From Hyphomicrobiaceae bacterium UBA7697 (GTDB lineage: Bacteria > Pseudomonadota > Alphaproteobacteria > Rhizobiales > Methyloligellaceae): 64,000 nt of DNA. Of this stretch, positions 8,214 to 16,347 are shown one piece after another (the stretch's first letter is position 1; the number at the start of each line of letters is the position of its first letter). Under the pieces are notes generated by a model that did not search any database, was not told the origin of the DNA, and saw only the letters and a program-made list of their open reading frames with translations. The DNA lies in NCBI GenBank assembly GCA_002482645.1, contig DLGJ01000004.1, positions 1,315 to 65,314 on the forward strand. Reading direction: 5' to 3'. The position numbers and the translations under genes are program-made.

Positions 8214-8567
8214 GTGAAGATTGTCGGATGGATTAGGCTCTGCTTCGCCGCCGCCCTGTTGGCGATTGCGGGCGCAAACGCTGGGTTCGCGGCCGATTGG
8301 GCCGGGAAATATCTCACCGAGGATTCGAAGGGCAATGCCTTCCGCATCGTGTTGGCTGCCGGCGGTGAGGCTACCGGCGAGAAACAGGGTCACGCCATGG
8401 AAGGAACGTGGACGAACGAGAACGGTGCCGCCGTGATCAAATGGACCACAGGCTGGACCACCGTCCTCAGCCGGGACGGCGAGGGCTACAGGAAGACGGT
8501 CTATCGTCCCGGCCTCGCATTGACGGACAAACCCACCCACACGATCAAAGCCGAGAAGACCGAATAG
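8214..8567 (+). CDS. Small secreted hypothetical protein
   Basis: A 117-aa product with a signal peptide (about 1-27, ending GANAGFAA). The mature protein of about 90 residues contains DWAGKYLTEDSKGNAFRI, GHAMEGTWTNENGAAVIKW and TGWTTVLSRDGEGYRKTVY. The alternating hydrophobic/aromatic pattern suggests a small lipocalin-like or beta-sandwich fold (inference). The GTG start at 8214 is chosen for the upstream AGGAGAACCG. No known family was recognised. It may be co-transcribed with the cysteine-rich gene at 7795 through the 12-bp array. Confidence 0.6.
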   Translation: MKIVGWIRLCFAAALLAIAGANAGFAADWAGKYLTEDSKGNAFRIVLAAGGEATGEKQGHAMEGTWTNENGAAVIKWTTGWTTVLSRDGEGYRKTVYRPGLALTDKPTHTIKAEKTE

Positions 8568-8825
8568 GCTTTGACGCATGCGCCAGGGCTAGGCGCAGAT
8601 GGGACAGACCGTGCCGGCCCCCTCCGGACGTGGCGGAAAAGCGCCAGATTGCGAGGAGACGCCGTTTTCGCGCTCGTGAATTTGGTCCACACAAGCCCGC
8701 TTGCGGCAAGGCGCCCGCCTGCGTAAAGCCGCCCGCGAGCGGCATAGCGAACCGGGCCGGACCGCGCGGCCGTCGCGGGCGCGGGTGTGCTGATGGCCTA
8801 GGTTTGACGCGCGAACATCGCTAGC

Positions 8826-10376
8826 ATGCCCGCCATGCATGGACCCCTGGCCAATGACCCGCGGGAAGGCTGGATCGACCGGTTCCGGCTGGCGCTGATC
8901 GATCCCCGCACGAGCGCATTCCACTACGGTGTGGCGCTGGCGGCCGTGGGACTCATGGCCATGCTCGCCTGGGGGCTCTATCCCTGGTTTCACGGGCGCG
9001 CATCGTTCCTGATGTTCATTCCAGGCCTGGCGATCGCGGCGGGGTTCGGCGGGTTCGGCCCAGGACTTCTGGCGACGCTTCTGTCCGTGCCGACCGGTCT
9101 GGCTCTCATCACCCACGGCGACGTCACCGCATCGTCCCTGATCGAGTCCGGCGTGTTCGCCGGCGTCGGTATCGGCATAGCCTGGCTGGGAGAAGTGCTC
9201 CGCCGCACGCGGATCCGCAGCCGCCGGAACGCCAAGGAGGTTCGCGCGCGGGAGGCCCATCTAAGGTCTATCCTGGATACGGTCCCGGACGCGACGGTGG
9301 TGATCGACGAAACGGGCATGATCCACTCCTTCAGCGCCGCCGCCGAACGCTTGTTCGGCCACACCGAGGCCGACGTCGCGGGCAAGAACGTCTCCATCCT
9401 GATGCCGTCGCCGTTCCGCGAGGAGCACGACCTCTATATCAAGCGCTATCTCAGCACCGGGGTGAAGCGGATCATCGGTATCGATCGCGTGGTCACGGGG
9501 CGGCGCAAGGACGGTTCCACATTTCCCATGAAGCTCGAGGTCGCCGAGATGCGATCCGGCAAGCAGCGGTTCTTTACCGGATTCATTCGCGATCTGACGG
9601 AGCGCCAGAGAACGGAAAAGCAGTTGCAGGACCTGCAAACGGAATTGGCGCGCCTGTCGCGATTGACCGCCATGGGCGAGATGGCTTCGACGCTCGCGCA
9701 CGAAGTCAACCAGCCGCTAACGGCAATCTCGAACTATCTGCAGGGCTGCAACCGTCTCCTCGAGTCCGTGGACCACGAGAAAGTTCCGATGGTTCGCGAC
9801 GCGCTCGCGGCCACGACCGAGCAGACGCTCCGGGCCGGCGAGATCGTCCGGCAGCTCAGGGATTTCGTCACCAACCACGAGACGGTGCGCCAGCCGGAGA
9901 ACATCAACACGCTGGTCGAGGAAACCAGCGCGTTGGCGCTGATCGACGCCAAGGACGAGGGCGTGAGAGCGGAATTTCAGTTCGATACCGCGCTTCCGGA
10001 CGTCATGGCCGTCAAGGTCCAGGTGCAGCAGGTCTTGCTGAACCTGATGCGCAATGCCATCGAAGCGATGGAGGGATGCGGCCAAAAAGTCCTATTGGTC
10101 GCGACCGCGCGTTCGGCCAGACAGACGTTCGAAACTGGCGCGCCCATGGTGGAGGTGACGGTCGCGGATTCGGGCAGCGGTATTTCCGATGCGATCTCCG
10201 GTCAGCTGTTCCAGCCTTTCGTGACGACAAAGCCTCACGGCATGGGGGTCGGTTTGTCGATTTCGAAGCGCCTTGTGGAAGCCCATGGCGGGCGCATGTG
10301 GGTCGAGCCGAACCCTGGTGGCGGCACGATCTTTCGCTTTACGTTGGAGCCCGCGCGAGGCGGGGACGAGGGCTGA
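8826..10376 (+). CDS. fixL: Oxygen-sensing haem-PAS histidine kinase FixL
   Basis: A 516-aa sensor kinase whose order matches rhizobial FixL: four N-terminal membrane segments (about 33-125), a PAS domain (about 140-260), HisKA (H-box around 290, EMASTLAHEVNQPL) and HATPase (NLMRNAIEAM, VADSGSGIS, GMGVGLSIS). The haem-PAS hallmarks are present: proximal H201 in FREEHDLYIKRY and distal-pocket R221 in RIIGIDRVV, nearly the same numbering as Bradyrhizobium FixL. It is expected to be inactive when oxygen is bound and to phosphorylate FixJ at low oxygen. It overlaps fixJ by 1 nt (TGATG). No FixK box is seen upstream. Confidence 0.93.
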   Translation: MPAMHGPLANDPREGWIDRFRLALIDPRTSAFHYGVALAAVGLMAMLAWGLYPWFHGRASFLMFIPGLAIAAGFGGFGPGLLATLLSVPTGLALITHGDVTASSLIESGVFAGVGIGIAWLGEVLRRTRIRSRRNAKEVRAREAHLRSILDTVPDATVVIDETGMIHSFSAAAERLFGHTEADVAGKNVSILMPSPFREEHDLYIKRYLSTGVKRIIGIDRVVTGRRKDGSTFPMKLEVAEMRSGKQRFFTGFIRDLTERQRTEKQLQDLQTELARLSRLTAMGEMASTLAHEVNQPLTAISNYLQGCNRLLESVDHEKVPMVRDALAATTEQTLRAGEIVRQLRDFVTNHETVRQPENINTLVEETSALALIDAKDEGVRAEFQFDTALPDVMAVKVQVQQVLLNLMRNAIEAMEGCGQKVLLVATARSARQTFETGAPMVEVTVADSGSGISDAISGQLFQPFVTTKPHGMGVGLSISKRLVEAHGGRMWVEPNPGGGTIFRFTLEPARGGDEG

Positions 10377-10993
10377 TGCCAATCGATCCAGTCGTTCATA
10401 TTGTCGATGACGACGAGGCGGTGCGCCAATCCCTGTCCTTCATGCTCGGTTCGGCGGGGCTTCGCGTGCGGCTCTACGAGTCGGCCACGGTGTTCCTTAA
10501 GTCCCTGGATCCGTCTCTATGCGGATGTCTCGTGACCGATATCCGCATGCCCGAGATGACGGGTATCGAACTGCTGCGCCGGATCAAGGATCGGATGCCC
10601 TGCCTCCCGGCGATTGTCATCACCGGTCATGGCGACGTGCCTCTCGCGGTCGAGGCCATGAAGGCTGGTGCGGTCGATTTCATCGAGAAGCCGTTTGACG
10701 ACGAAGCGCTGTTGAAGGCGGTTCGCGCCGCGCTCGAAAAGGCCGGCGGGGAGGGCGGCGGTCAAGTGGCCGGGATCATGACCCGGCTTGCGACCTTGTC
10801 CGACCGCGAGCGTCAGGTTCTCGAAGGGCTCGTGGCCGGGCAGGCTAACAAGGTCATCGCCGCCGCCTACGGAATTAGTCCGCGCACGGTCGAGGTCTAC
10901 CGCGCGAACGTGATGGCCAAGATGCAGGCGAAGAGTCTGCCGGAACTGGTCAGGATGGCGATCCTGGCACGCGTGGCGCCACCCCCGGGCTGA
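10376..10993 (+). CDS. fixJ: Response regulator FixJ
   Basis: A 205-aa two-domain regulator. The receiver domain holds acidic residues D11-D13, phosphoacceptor D55 (VTDIRMPEMTG), the TGHGDV switch and K105 (FIEKPF). The C-terminal LuxR-type helix-turn-helix, about 140-200, reads LSDRERQVLEGL...ANKVIAAAYGISPRTVEVYRA, as in FixJ. ATG 10376 sits inside the fixL stop (TGATG), so the pair is translationally coupled and the much longer upstream frame is not used. FixJ-P would activate fixK, located about 0.65 kb downstream. Confidence 0.93.
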   Translation: MPIDPVVHIVDDDEAVRQSLSFMLGSAGLRVRLYESATVFLKSLDPSLCGCLVTDIRMPEMTGIELLRRIKDRMPCLPAIVITGHGDVPLAVEAMKAGAVDFIEKPFDDEALLKAVRAALEKAGGEGGGQVAGIMTRLATLSDRERQVLEGLVAGQANKVIAAAYGISPRTVEVYRANVMAKMQAKSLPELVRMAILARVAPPPG

Positions 10994-11023
10994 ATGCGCC
11001 GTCCGCAAAGACCCATCGCCGGT

Positions 11024-11037
11024 TTGACGTGGCTCAA
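11024..11037. promoter_or_regulatory. FixK/FNR box upstream of the FixT-like gene
   Basis: TTGACGTGGCTCAA is an exact match to the TTGA-N6-TCAA consensus. Its centre (11030.5) lies about 92 nt before ATG 11123. A class II promoter would therefore start near 11072, leaving a 50-nt leader. Confidence 0.75.
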
Positions 11038-11122
11038 GGCCCTGCGGCGTTAGGCCCCTAGACTGCTCTCGAAAACATGCGCTCAGTCGCATCGCGAGAG
11101 CATTTGGGTGGGGACAAATGGA

Positions 11123-11536
11123 ATGAGCGAGGCGGGCACCGTACTCATCGCCGTAAGCGATGGGACCCTGGCCGATAGTTTGCGTTTTTCCTTGGAGCTC
11201 GAAGGCTATGAGACCCGTTTCTGCGACGAACACACGGTTTCGCCCCTCTTACGGGCGCCCTGTGTCCGCGGCGCCTGCCTGGTGCTGGACCAAGACGTCT
11301 TTTCGCGGGTCGAGGAAACTTGTGAATCAGAGTTCTCAGGCCATCCCGGCGTCCCGGTCATCCTCATGGTCTCCCAGAAAACCGAGCGCTTGCTTGCCAA
11401 AGCCAGGACGGGTGGCGTCACGAAAGTTCTCGAAAAGCCCATTCTCGGCGGGCTCATGCTTGAAACCATACGGCAAGTTCTTGAAAAGAATGGCAGTTCG
11501 GGTCCGCTGACAGGGCCGGCCCTGCGGGCGTCCTAA
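11123..11536 (+). CDS. FixT-like degenerate single-domain receiver protein with four cysteines
   Basis: A 137-aa stand-alone receiver-fold protein between fixJ and fixK. Receiver landmarks are partly kept: the phosphoacceptor-position Asp is D56 in CLVLDQDVF and the conserved lysine is K105 in KVLEKPI. The usual acidic pair is reduced to S12-D13, and the switch Thr position reads MVSQ. Four cysteines, C34, C47, C52 and C67, cluster in the first half, which is unusual for receivers. Caulobacter FixT, an inhibitor of FixL under FixK control, is likewise a receiver-like protein with cysteine-ligated iron-sulfur. The exact FixK box upstream supports the same feedback role here (inference). ATG 11123 is preferred to GTG 11108 because GGGG sits suitably before it. 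Confidence 0.6.
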   Translation: MSEAGTVLIAVSDGTLADSLRFSLELEGYETRFCDEHTVSPLLRAPCVRGACLVLDQDVFSRVEETCESEFSGHPGVPVILMVSQKTERLLAKARTGGVTKVLEKPILGGLMLETIRQVLEKNGSSGPLTGPALRAS

Positions 11537-11642
11537 TCCGGCTCGGCCTACGTAGTTTCCCTTAGGGGCTCGGCACGAGTGTAAAGCCCGTGCAAAGGCC
11601 GGTATTCCTGGCGTTAGTCGATAGAACCTTTCGAGGGTTATC

Positions 11643-12323
11643 ATGCTGACGCCGAATCCCGTCCTTCACCTGCCGCAATCCGATTTGCCGCAAGCGGCGG
11701 GTGCCCTTGGCCGCGCCAGGGAGGCCGATGCCTTCCAGCCATCCAGCGTTCCGCTGAATTTCGCCCGCAATGTCGAGATTTTCGCCGAGGGGGAGATGGC
11801 CGGTTACGTCTACAAGATCGTCTCCGGCGTGGTGCGCGTGTCCAAGCTTCTACCCGATGGCCGCCGTCAGATCAGCGCGTTCCATCTCACCGGCGACATG
11901 TTCGGTTTCGAGGTTGACGATGTGCATCACGTCTCCGCCGAGGCCGTCGGCCCGGTCAAGGTAATCGCCTATAAATGGCAGAGCCTTCTGAGCGCCTCGT
12001 CGTCCAGCAGCTTCGTCCATGAATTGCTCAATTGCACGATGATCGGGCTTCGGCAGACCCAGGACCACCTCCTTCTGCTCGGACGGAAGAACGCTCTCGA
12101 GCGTCTGGCGGCCTTCCTGGTGGACATGGTGAGCCGCACGGGCTCGAACGGCATGCTCCACCTGGTGATGCCGCGCCACGACATCGCCGATTACCTCGGC
12201 CTGACGCTCGAAACGGTCTCCAGAATGTTCGCCGAATTGAAAGATGCGGGTATCATCAAGCTTGAGTCGGCCCGGCAAGTTTCGGTGCTCGATATGTCCA
12301 AGCTTGAGGCAATGGCTGCATGA
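11643..12323 (+). CDS. fixK: Crp/Fnr-family regulator FixK
   Basis: A 226-aa cyclic-nucleotide-binding-domain regulator: cupin sensor domain about 40-130, dimerisation helix about 135-165, and winged helix at the C-terminus with recognition helix LGLTLETVSRMFAEL. It lacks the N-terminal cysteine cluster of true FNR and has only one Cys (LLNCTM), so it should not bind an oxygen-labile Fe-S cluster. This fits FixK, controlled through FixLJ. It recognises TTGA-N6-TCAA sites, four of which occur in this window. RBS GAGGG precedes ATG 11643. It overlaps the following cytochrome gene by 4 nt (ATGA), making them one transcript. Confidence 0.88.
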   Translation: MLTPNPVLHLPQSDLPQAAGALGRAREADAFQPSSVPLNFARNVEIFAEGEMAGYVYKIVSGVVRVSKLLPDGRRQISAFHLTGDMFGFEVDDVHHVSAEAVGPVKVIAYKWQSLLSASSSSSFVHELLNCTMIGLRQTQDHLLLLGRKNALERLAAFLVDMVSRTGSNGMLHLVMPRHDIADYLGLTLETVSRMFAELKDAGIIKLESARQVSVLDMSKLEAMAA

Positions 12324-12682
12324 GGCTTTTGAATTTCTGGAATTCCCTTGGGATTACCGCACTTTTTGCATTCGTGCTCATACTGGCGCTTGGCTCGGCG
12401 GCCCGGACCGAGGGGCCGGTCACCAGCAAACCCGACCCCGAACGCGGCCTGGAGGTGGCGGAGAGGGTCTGCACCAACTGCCACCTCGTTTCGGACCGGC
12501 AAACCAATGCCGTGGCGGACGTGCCGGGCTTCGCGGCGATCGCGAGACAGCCGGACCAGTCCGAGGGCGCGATCATGGCCCGTATCATCCTTCCCAAACA
12601 TCCGATGCCGGTGATTCCAATCACGAAATCCGAACTCGAGGATGTCGCCGCATATATAATGAGCTTGAGGAGTACGGAGTGA
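12320..12682 (+). CDS. Membrane-anchored or secreted monohaem cytochrome c
   Basis: A 120-aa class I cytochrome c. An N-terminal hydrophobic segment (about 9-27) serves as signal or anchor, C51-T-N-C54-H55 binds haem, and M96 in HPMPVIPIT is the likely axial ligand. The C-terminal helix ends ELEDVAAYIMSL. Translation is coupled to fixK by a 4-nt overlap, and the gene lies directly before the ccoN promoter. The likely role is an electron carrier to cbb3 oxidase or another terminal enzyme under low oxygen (inference from position). FixK-linked expression would make it part of the microoxic respiratory chain. Confidence 0.82.
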   Translation: MRLLNFWNSLGITALFAFVLILALGSAARTEGPVTSKPDPERGLEVAERVCTNCHLVSDRQTNAVADVPGFAAIARQPDQSEGAIMARIILPKHPMPVIPITKSELEDVAAYIMSLRSTE

Positions 12683-12702
12683 CTGGCATGACCGGCTGAA
12701 TT

Positions 12703-12716
12703 TTGCTCTAGATCAA
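12703..12716. promoter_or_regulatory. FixK/FNR box upstream of ccoN
   Basis: TTGCTCTAGATCAA matches TTGA-N6-TCAA with one mismatch (C for A in the first half-site). It is centred about 145 nt before ATG 12855. Position and context fit the anaerobox expected at ccoNOQP operons. Confidence 0.7.
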
Positions 12717-12854
12717 GGTTGGCCCGAAGCGGTCATCGTGTAACGTTGCGGTATTAGGTCGCGTGGGGTTGACGCGGCAAAGTCGGTTCTAGCCTGGGCT
12801 TCGGCACCGCTGTTCGGGAGCGGAGCAAGGCGGCAGATTGAGGAATTTGGAAAT

Positions 12855-14528
12855 ATGGCCGCAGCATCACAGCGGGACGAGTGGAGCGCTCTTTCGGACA
12901 TTCTTGCCATTGGTGCAGCCGGCTTTCTGACCATTCTCGGTCTTATCCTCGCGGTGGCTGGCGAGGACCGGGCCATGGCGTTTCACGGCTGTCTCCTGTT
13001 CGCCGCTTCCGGGCTCGCGCTCATTTACATGCTCACCCAATTCGTGGAGAAACGTGAGCCGGCCGACACGTCGGGTTATGCGGACGGCGTCATTCGCGCA
13101 GGTGTTATCGCGACCATTATCTGGGGACTCGTCGGCTTCACGGTGGGAGACATCATCGCCTGGCAGCTTGCGTTCCCCGCGCTGAACTTCGATCTGCCCT
13201 GGACGAATTTCGGCCGGTTACGGCCCGTCCATACCTCGGCGGTGATCTTCGCCTTTGGCGGAAATGCGCTTATCGCAACGTCGTTCTACGTGGTGCAGCG
13301 CACCTGCCGCGCCCGGCTCGCCGGCAAGTGGTCTCCATGGTTCGTCTTCTGGGGATACCAGCTGTTCATCGTGCTGGCGGCCACCGGCTACGTCCTCGGC
13401 GTCACTCAGAGCAAGGAATATGCCGAGCCTGAGTGGTATGTGGATTTGTGGCTGACCATCGTGTGGGTCGTCTACTTTTTCGTATTCGTCGGCACGGTTG
13501 CCAAGCGCAAAGACCCGCATGTCTACGTGGCGAACTGGTTCTATCTCGCCTTCATCGTCACCATCGCCTTGCTGCACATCGTCAACAATGTGGCGGTGCC
13601 GGTGTCGCTTCTGGGCACGAAGAGCTACATCGCATATTCCGGCGTGCAAGACGCGATGACGCAATGGTGGTACGGCCACAACGCCGTGGGCTTCTTCCTC
13701 ACGGCCGGCTTCCTCGGGATGATGTATTACTTCGTGCCGAAGCGCGCCGAACGGCCCGTCTATTCGTACCGGCTCTCGATCGTCCATTTCTGGTCGCTGA
13801 TCTTCATCTATATCTGGGCGGGTCCGCACCATCTTCACTATACCGCGCTGCCCGATTGGGCGCAGACGCTCGGGATGACCTTCTCGATCATCCTGTGGAT
13901 GCCGTCCTGGGGTGGCATGATCAACGGTCTCATGACGCTGTCCGGCGCGTGGGACAAGCTTCGCACCGATCCGGTCATTCGTATGTTGATCGTGGCCGTG
14001 GCCTTCTACGGCATGTCGACCTTCGAAGGTCCGCTGATGGCCATCAGGTCGGTCAATTCGCTCTCGCATTACACCGACTGGACCATCGGCCATGTTCATT
14101 CCGGTGCGCTGGGCTGGGTCGCCTTTATCACATTCGGTGCGCTCTACTGCCTCGTGCCGTGGCTATGGCACCGCAAGGCGCTCTACTCGCAGCGTCTCGT
14201 CGAGTGGCACTTCTGGATCGCGACGCTCGGCATCGTGCTCTACATCACCTCGATGTGGGTGTCGGGTATCCTGCAGGGGCTGATGTGGCGGGCCTACGAT
14301 CAGCTCGGCTTCCTCGAATACTCCTTCGTGGAAACCGTCGAGGCCATGCATCCATTTTACGTCATCCGGGCCATCGGCGGACTGCTGTTCCTCGTTGGCG
14401 CCTTGTTGATGGCTTACAATTTCTGGCGCACGATACGCGGCGATGAGCCGGTCGATGCGACCGATCAACCGTCTGTCGCCGCGGCTCCTGAATTCCGGCC
14501 TGGCGAATACACCGCGCCGGCGGAATAG
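12855..14528 (+). CDS. ccoN: Cytochrome cbb3 oxidase catalytic subunit I CcoN
   Basis: A 557-aa, 12-helix haem-copper oxidase subunit. Metal ligands are recognisable: low-spin haem His H126 in RPVHTSAVIFAFGG, the CuB histidines in WWYGHNAVGFFLTAG and AGPHHLHYTALPDW, and the haem histidines in HYTDWTIGHVHSGALGW. The subunit reduces O2 to water with high affinity and pumps protons across the inner membrane. Its first ~20 residues are cytoplasmic. It is preceded by a FixK box at 12703 and followed 9 nt later by ccoO. Length is slightly longer than typical (about 530-550). Confidence 0.96.
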   Translation: MAAASQRDEWSALSDILAIGAAGFLTILGLILAVAGEDRAMAFHGCLLFAASGLALIYMLTQFVEKREPADTSGYADGVIRAGVIATIIWGLVGFTVGDIIAWQLAFPALNFDLPWTNFGRLRPVHTSAVIFAFGGNALIATSFYVVQRTCRARLAGKWSPWFVFWGYQLFIVLAATGYVLGVTQSKEYAEPEWYVDLWLTIVWVVYFFVFVGTVAKRKDPHVYVANWFYLAFIVTIALLHIVNNVAVPVSLLGTKSYIAYSGVQDAMTQWWYGHNAVGFFLTAGFLGMMYYFVPKRAERPVYSYRLSIVHFWSLIFIYIWAGPHHLHYTALPDWAQTLGMTFSIILWMPSWGGMINGLMTLSGAWDKLRTDPVIRMLIVAVAFYGMSTFEGPLMAIRSVNSLSHYTDWTIGHVHSGALGWVAFITFGALYCLVPWLWHRKALYSQRLVEWHFWIATLGIVLYITSMWVSGILQGLMWRAYDQLGFLEYSFVETVEAMHPFYVIRAIGGLLFLVGALLMAYNFWRTIRGDEPVDATDQPSVAAAPEFRPGEYTAPAE

Positions 14529-14537
14529 GAGGGGGCG

Positions 14538-15272
14538 ATGAGCTGGGAAAAACACGACATCCTGGAAAGAAGCCCGATGCTGATGTTTATCGGCGTCTTG
14601 ATCGTGGTCAGCATTGGGGGATTGATCGAGATCGCGCCGCTGTTCTGGCTGCGGTCGACGATCGAGAAGGTCGAGGGCATGCGGCCCTATGCACCGCTCG
14701 AGCTCGCTGGCCGCAACATCTATATCCGGGAGGGATGTTATCTGTGCCATAGCCAGATGATCCGCTCGCTTAGGGACGAGGTGGAGCGCTACGGCCATTA
14801 CAGCCTGGCGGCCGAAAGCATGTACGACCATCCCTTCCAATGGGGATCGAAGCGCACCGGCCCGGACGTTGCCCGCGTCGGCGGCAAATACTCCGACGAA
14901 TGGCACCGCGTGCATATGATCGATCCGCGTGCGGTCGTTCCGGAGTCGGTCATGCCGGGCTATCCGTTCCTGGCCGAGCGGAAGCTGGATTACAAGAACA
15001 TCGAGGCTCAGCTGAAGACGAATGTGAGCATCGGCGTTCCCTATACGGATGAGATGGTCGAGAACGCGAAGGCGGATCTCGAGACTCAGGCCGGCAAGAA
15101 CACCGCCGATCTGGAGGCGTTTCTCGCCCGCTACCCGAAGGCACAAGCCCGAAACTTCGACGGCAATCCGGACGAGATCACCGAGCTCGATGCATTGATC
15201 GCCTATTTGCAGATGCTCGGAACGCTCGTCGATTTCGCCAGCTTCGACGAATCGGGACCCAATCTGAGATGA
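14538..15272 (+). CDS. ccoO: Cytochrome cbb3 oxidase monohaem subunit CcoO
   Basis: A 244-aa membrane-anchored cytochrome c. A single N-terminal helix (about 14-37) anchors it, the haem site is C67-Y-L-C70-H71, and IREGCYLCHSQMIRSLRDEVERYGHYS is the family signature region. The axial Met is in VVPESVMPGYPFL. It passes electrons from CcoP to the CcoN haem. RBS GGAGGGGG lies just before ATG 14538. It is 10 nt from ccoQ and clearly in the same operon. Confidence 0.96.
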   Translation: MSWEKHDILERSPMLMFIGVLIVVSIGGLIEIAPLFWLRSTIEKVEGMRPYAPLELAGRNIYIREGCYLCHSQMIRSLRDEVERYGHYSLAAESMYDHPFQWGSKRTGPDVARVGGKYSDEWHRVHMIDPRAVVPESVMPGYPFLAERKLDYKNIEAQLKTNVSIGVPYTDEMVENAKADLETQAGKNTADLEAFLARYPKAQARNFDGNPDEITELDALIAYLQMLGTLVDFASFDESGPNLR

Positions 15273-15282
15273 GGACGCAACC

Positions 15283-15459
15283 ATGGAATACGAACAGGTA
15301 GCCTCTATCAGCCAAGTCGCCGCGCTCATCTTCTTCATCGTGCTGTTCGCCGGCGTCGTGCTCTACGCCTTCTGGCCCGGCAACAAGAAGAGTTTCGACG
15401 AGGCAGCGAAGCTGCCCTTGGAAGACGATCCAGAGTCCGGCAACGAGAAAGACAATTGA
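15283..15459 (+). CDS. ccoQ: Cytochrome cbb3 oxidase small subunit CcoQ
   Basis: A 58-aa one-helix protein starting MEYEQVASISQVAALIFFIV, with a membrane segment of about 10-31 and an acidic cytoplasmic tail (LEDDPESGNEKDN). It contains the FWPGNKKSFDEAAKLPL element typical of CcoQ. The subunit stabilises the interaction of CcoP with the CcoNO core. Reading was by hand: ATG 15283, TGA 15457-15459, between ccoO and ccoP. The ATG is preceded by GAGGACGCAACC. Confidence 0.93.
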   Translation: MEYEQVASISQVAALIFFIVLFAGVVLYAFWPGNKKSFDEAAKLPLEDDPESGNEKDN

Positions 15460-15462
15460 GCC

Positions 15463-16329
15463 ATGGCCAAAGAGAACGCCAAAACGTCGGGAAACGTCGA
15501 GACCACCGGTCATTCCTGGGACGGTATCGCGGAGCTCAACAATCCGTTGCCGAAATGGTGGCTTTACACCTTCTACGCCACGATCATCTGGGCAATCGGC
15601 TATTGGATCGTCTATCCGGCCTGGCCGACGGTGTCGTCCTACACGAAGGGTTATTTCGGCTATAGCCAGCGCGAGCGGGTGTCCGAGGACTTGGCTCGGT
15701 CGCAAGCCGAGAAGGCCGTGTTCCGCGACAAGATCGCGGCCGCCGATTTGGAAGCGATCAAGGCGGATCCGGAGCTTTTCAACTTCGCGCTTGCGGGCGG
15801 TGCGGCGGCGTTCGGCGACAACTGCGCGCCGTGTCACGGCCGCGGCGCCCAAGGCGCAGCCGGCTATCCGAACTTGCGGGACGATGCCTGGCTGTGGGGC
15901 GGAACGCTCGATGCGATCCATCAGACCATTCAGTACGGTATCCGCGCCGAGGACGATCAGACGCGCATGAGCCAAATGCCGGCCTTCGGCAAGCTTGGAA
16001 TGCTGAAGTCCAATCAGATTTCGGACACGGCCGAGTATGTCATGTCGCTGTCGGGCAATGCGAACGATGAGGAAGCCGCCGCGCGCGGCAAGGAGATTTT
16101 CGCGACCAATTGCGCGGCCTGCCACGGTCCGGACGGGATCGGCAATCAAGCGCTCGGCGCGCCCAACCTCACGGACCAGCTGTGGCTTTACGGCGGCGAC
16201 AAGGCGACGATCGTCGAGACGATCGCCAACAGCCGCGCGGGCATGATGCCGGCTTGGGCCGGGCGTCTCGATCCGGCAACGGTCAAGGAACTGGCGATCT
16301 ACGTGCACTCCTTGGGCGGCGGTCAGTAG
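15463..16329 (+). CDS. ccoP: Cytochrome cbb3 oxidase dihaem subunit CcoP
   Basis: A 288-aa membrane-anchored dihaem cytochrome c. The N-terminal part carries HSWDGIAELNNPLPKWWLYTF followed by an anchor helix (about 33-55), both typical of CcoP. Haem sites are C121-A-P-C124-H125 and C217-A-A-C220-H221; the matching axial methionines are likely in MSQMPAFG and GMMPAWAG. It accepts electrons from soluble or membrane cytochromes c and hands them to CcoO. It starts 3 nt after the ccoQ stop. Confidence 0.96.
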   Translation: MAKENAKTSGNVETTGHSWDGIAELNNPLPKWWLYTFYATIIWAIGYWIVYPAWPTVSSYTKGYFGYSQRERVSEDLARSQAEKAVFRDKIAAADLEAIKADPELFNFALAGGAAAFGDNCAPCHGRGAQGAAGYPNLRDDAWLWGGTLDAIHQTIQYGIRAEDDQTRMSQMPAFGKLGMLKSNQISDTAEYVMSLSGNANDEEAAARGKEIFATNCAACHGPDGIGNQALGAPNLTDQLWLYGGDKATIVETIANSRAGMMPAWAGRLDPATVKELAIYVHSLGGGQ

Positions 16330-16347
16330 CGCCTCAACCGATATGGG

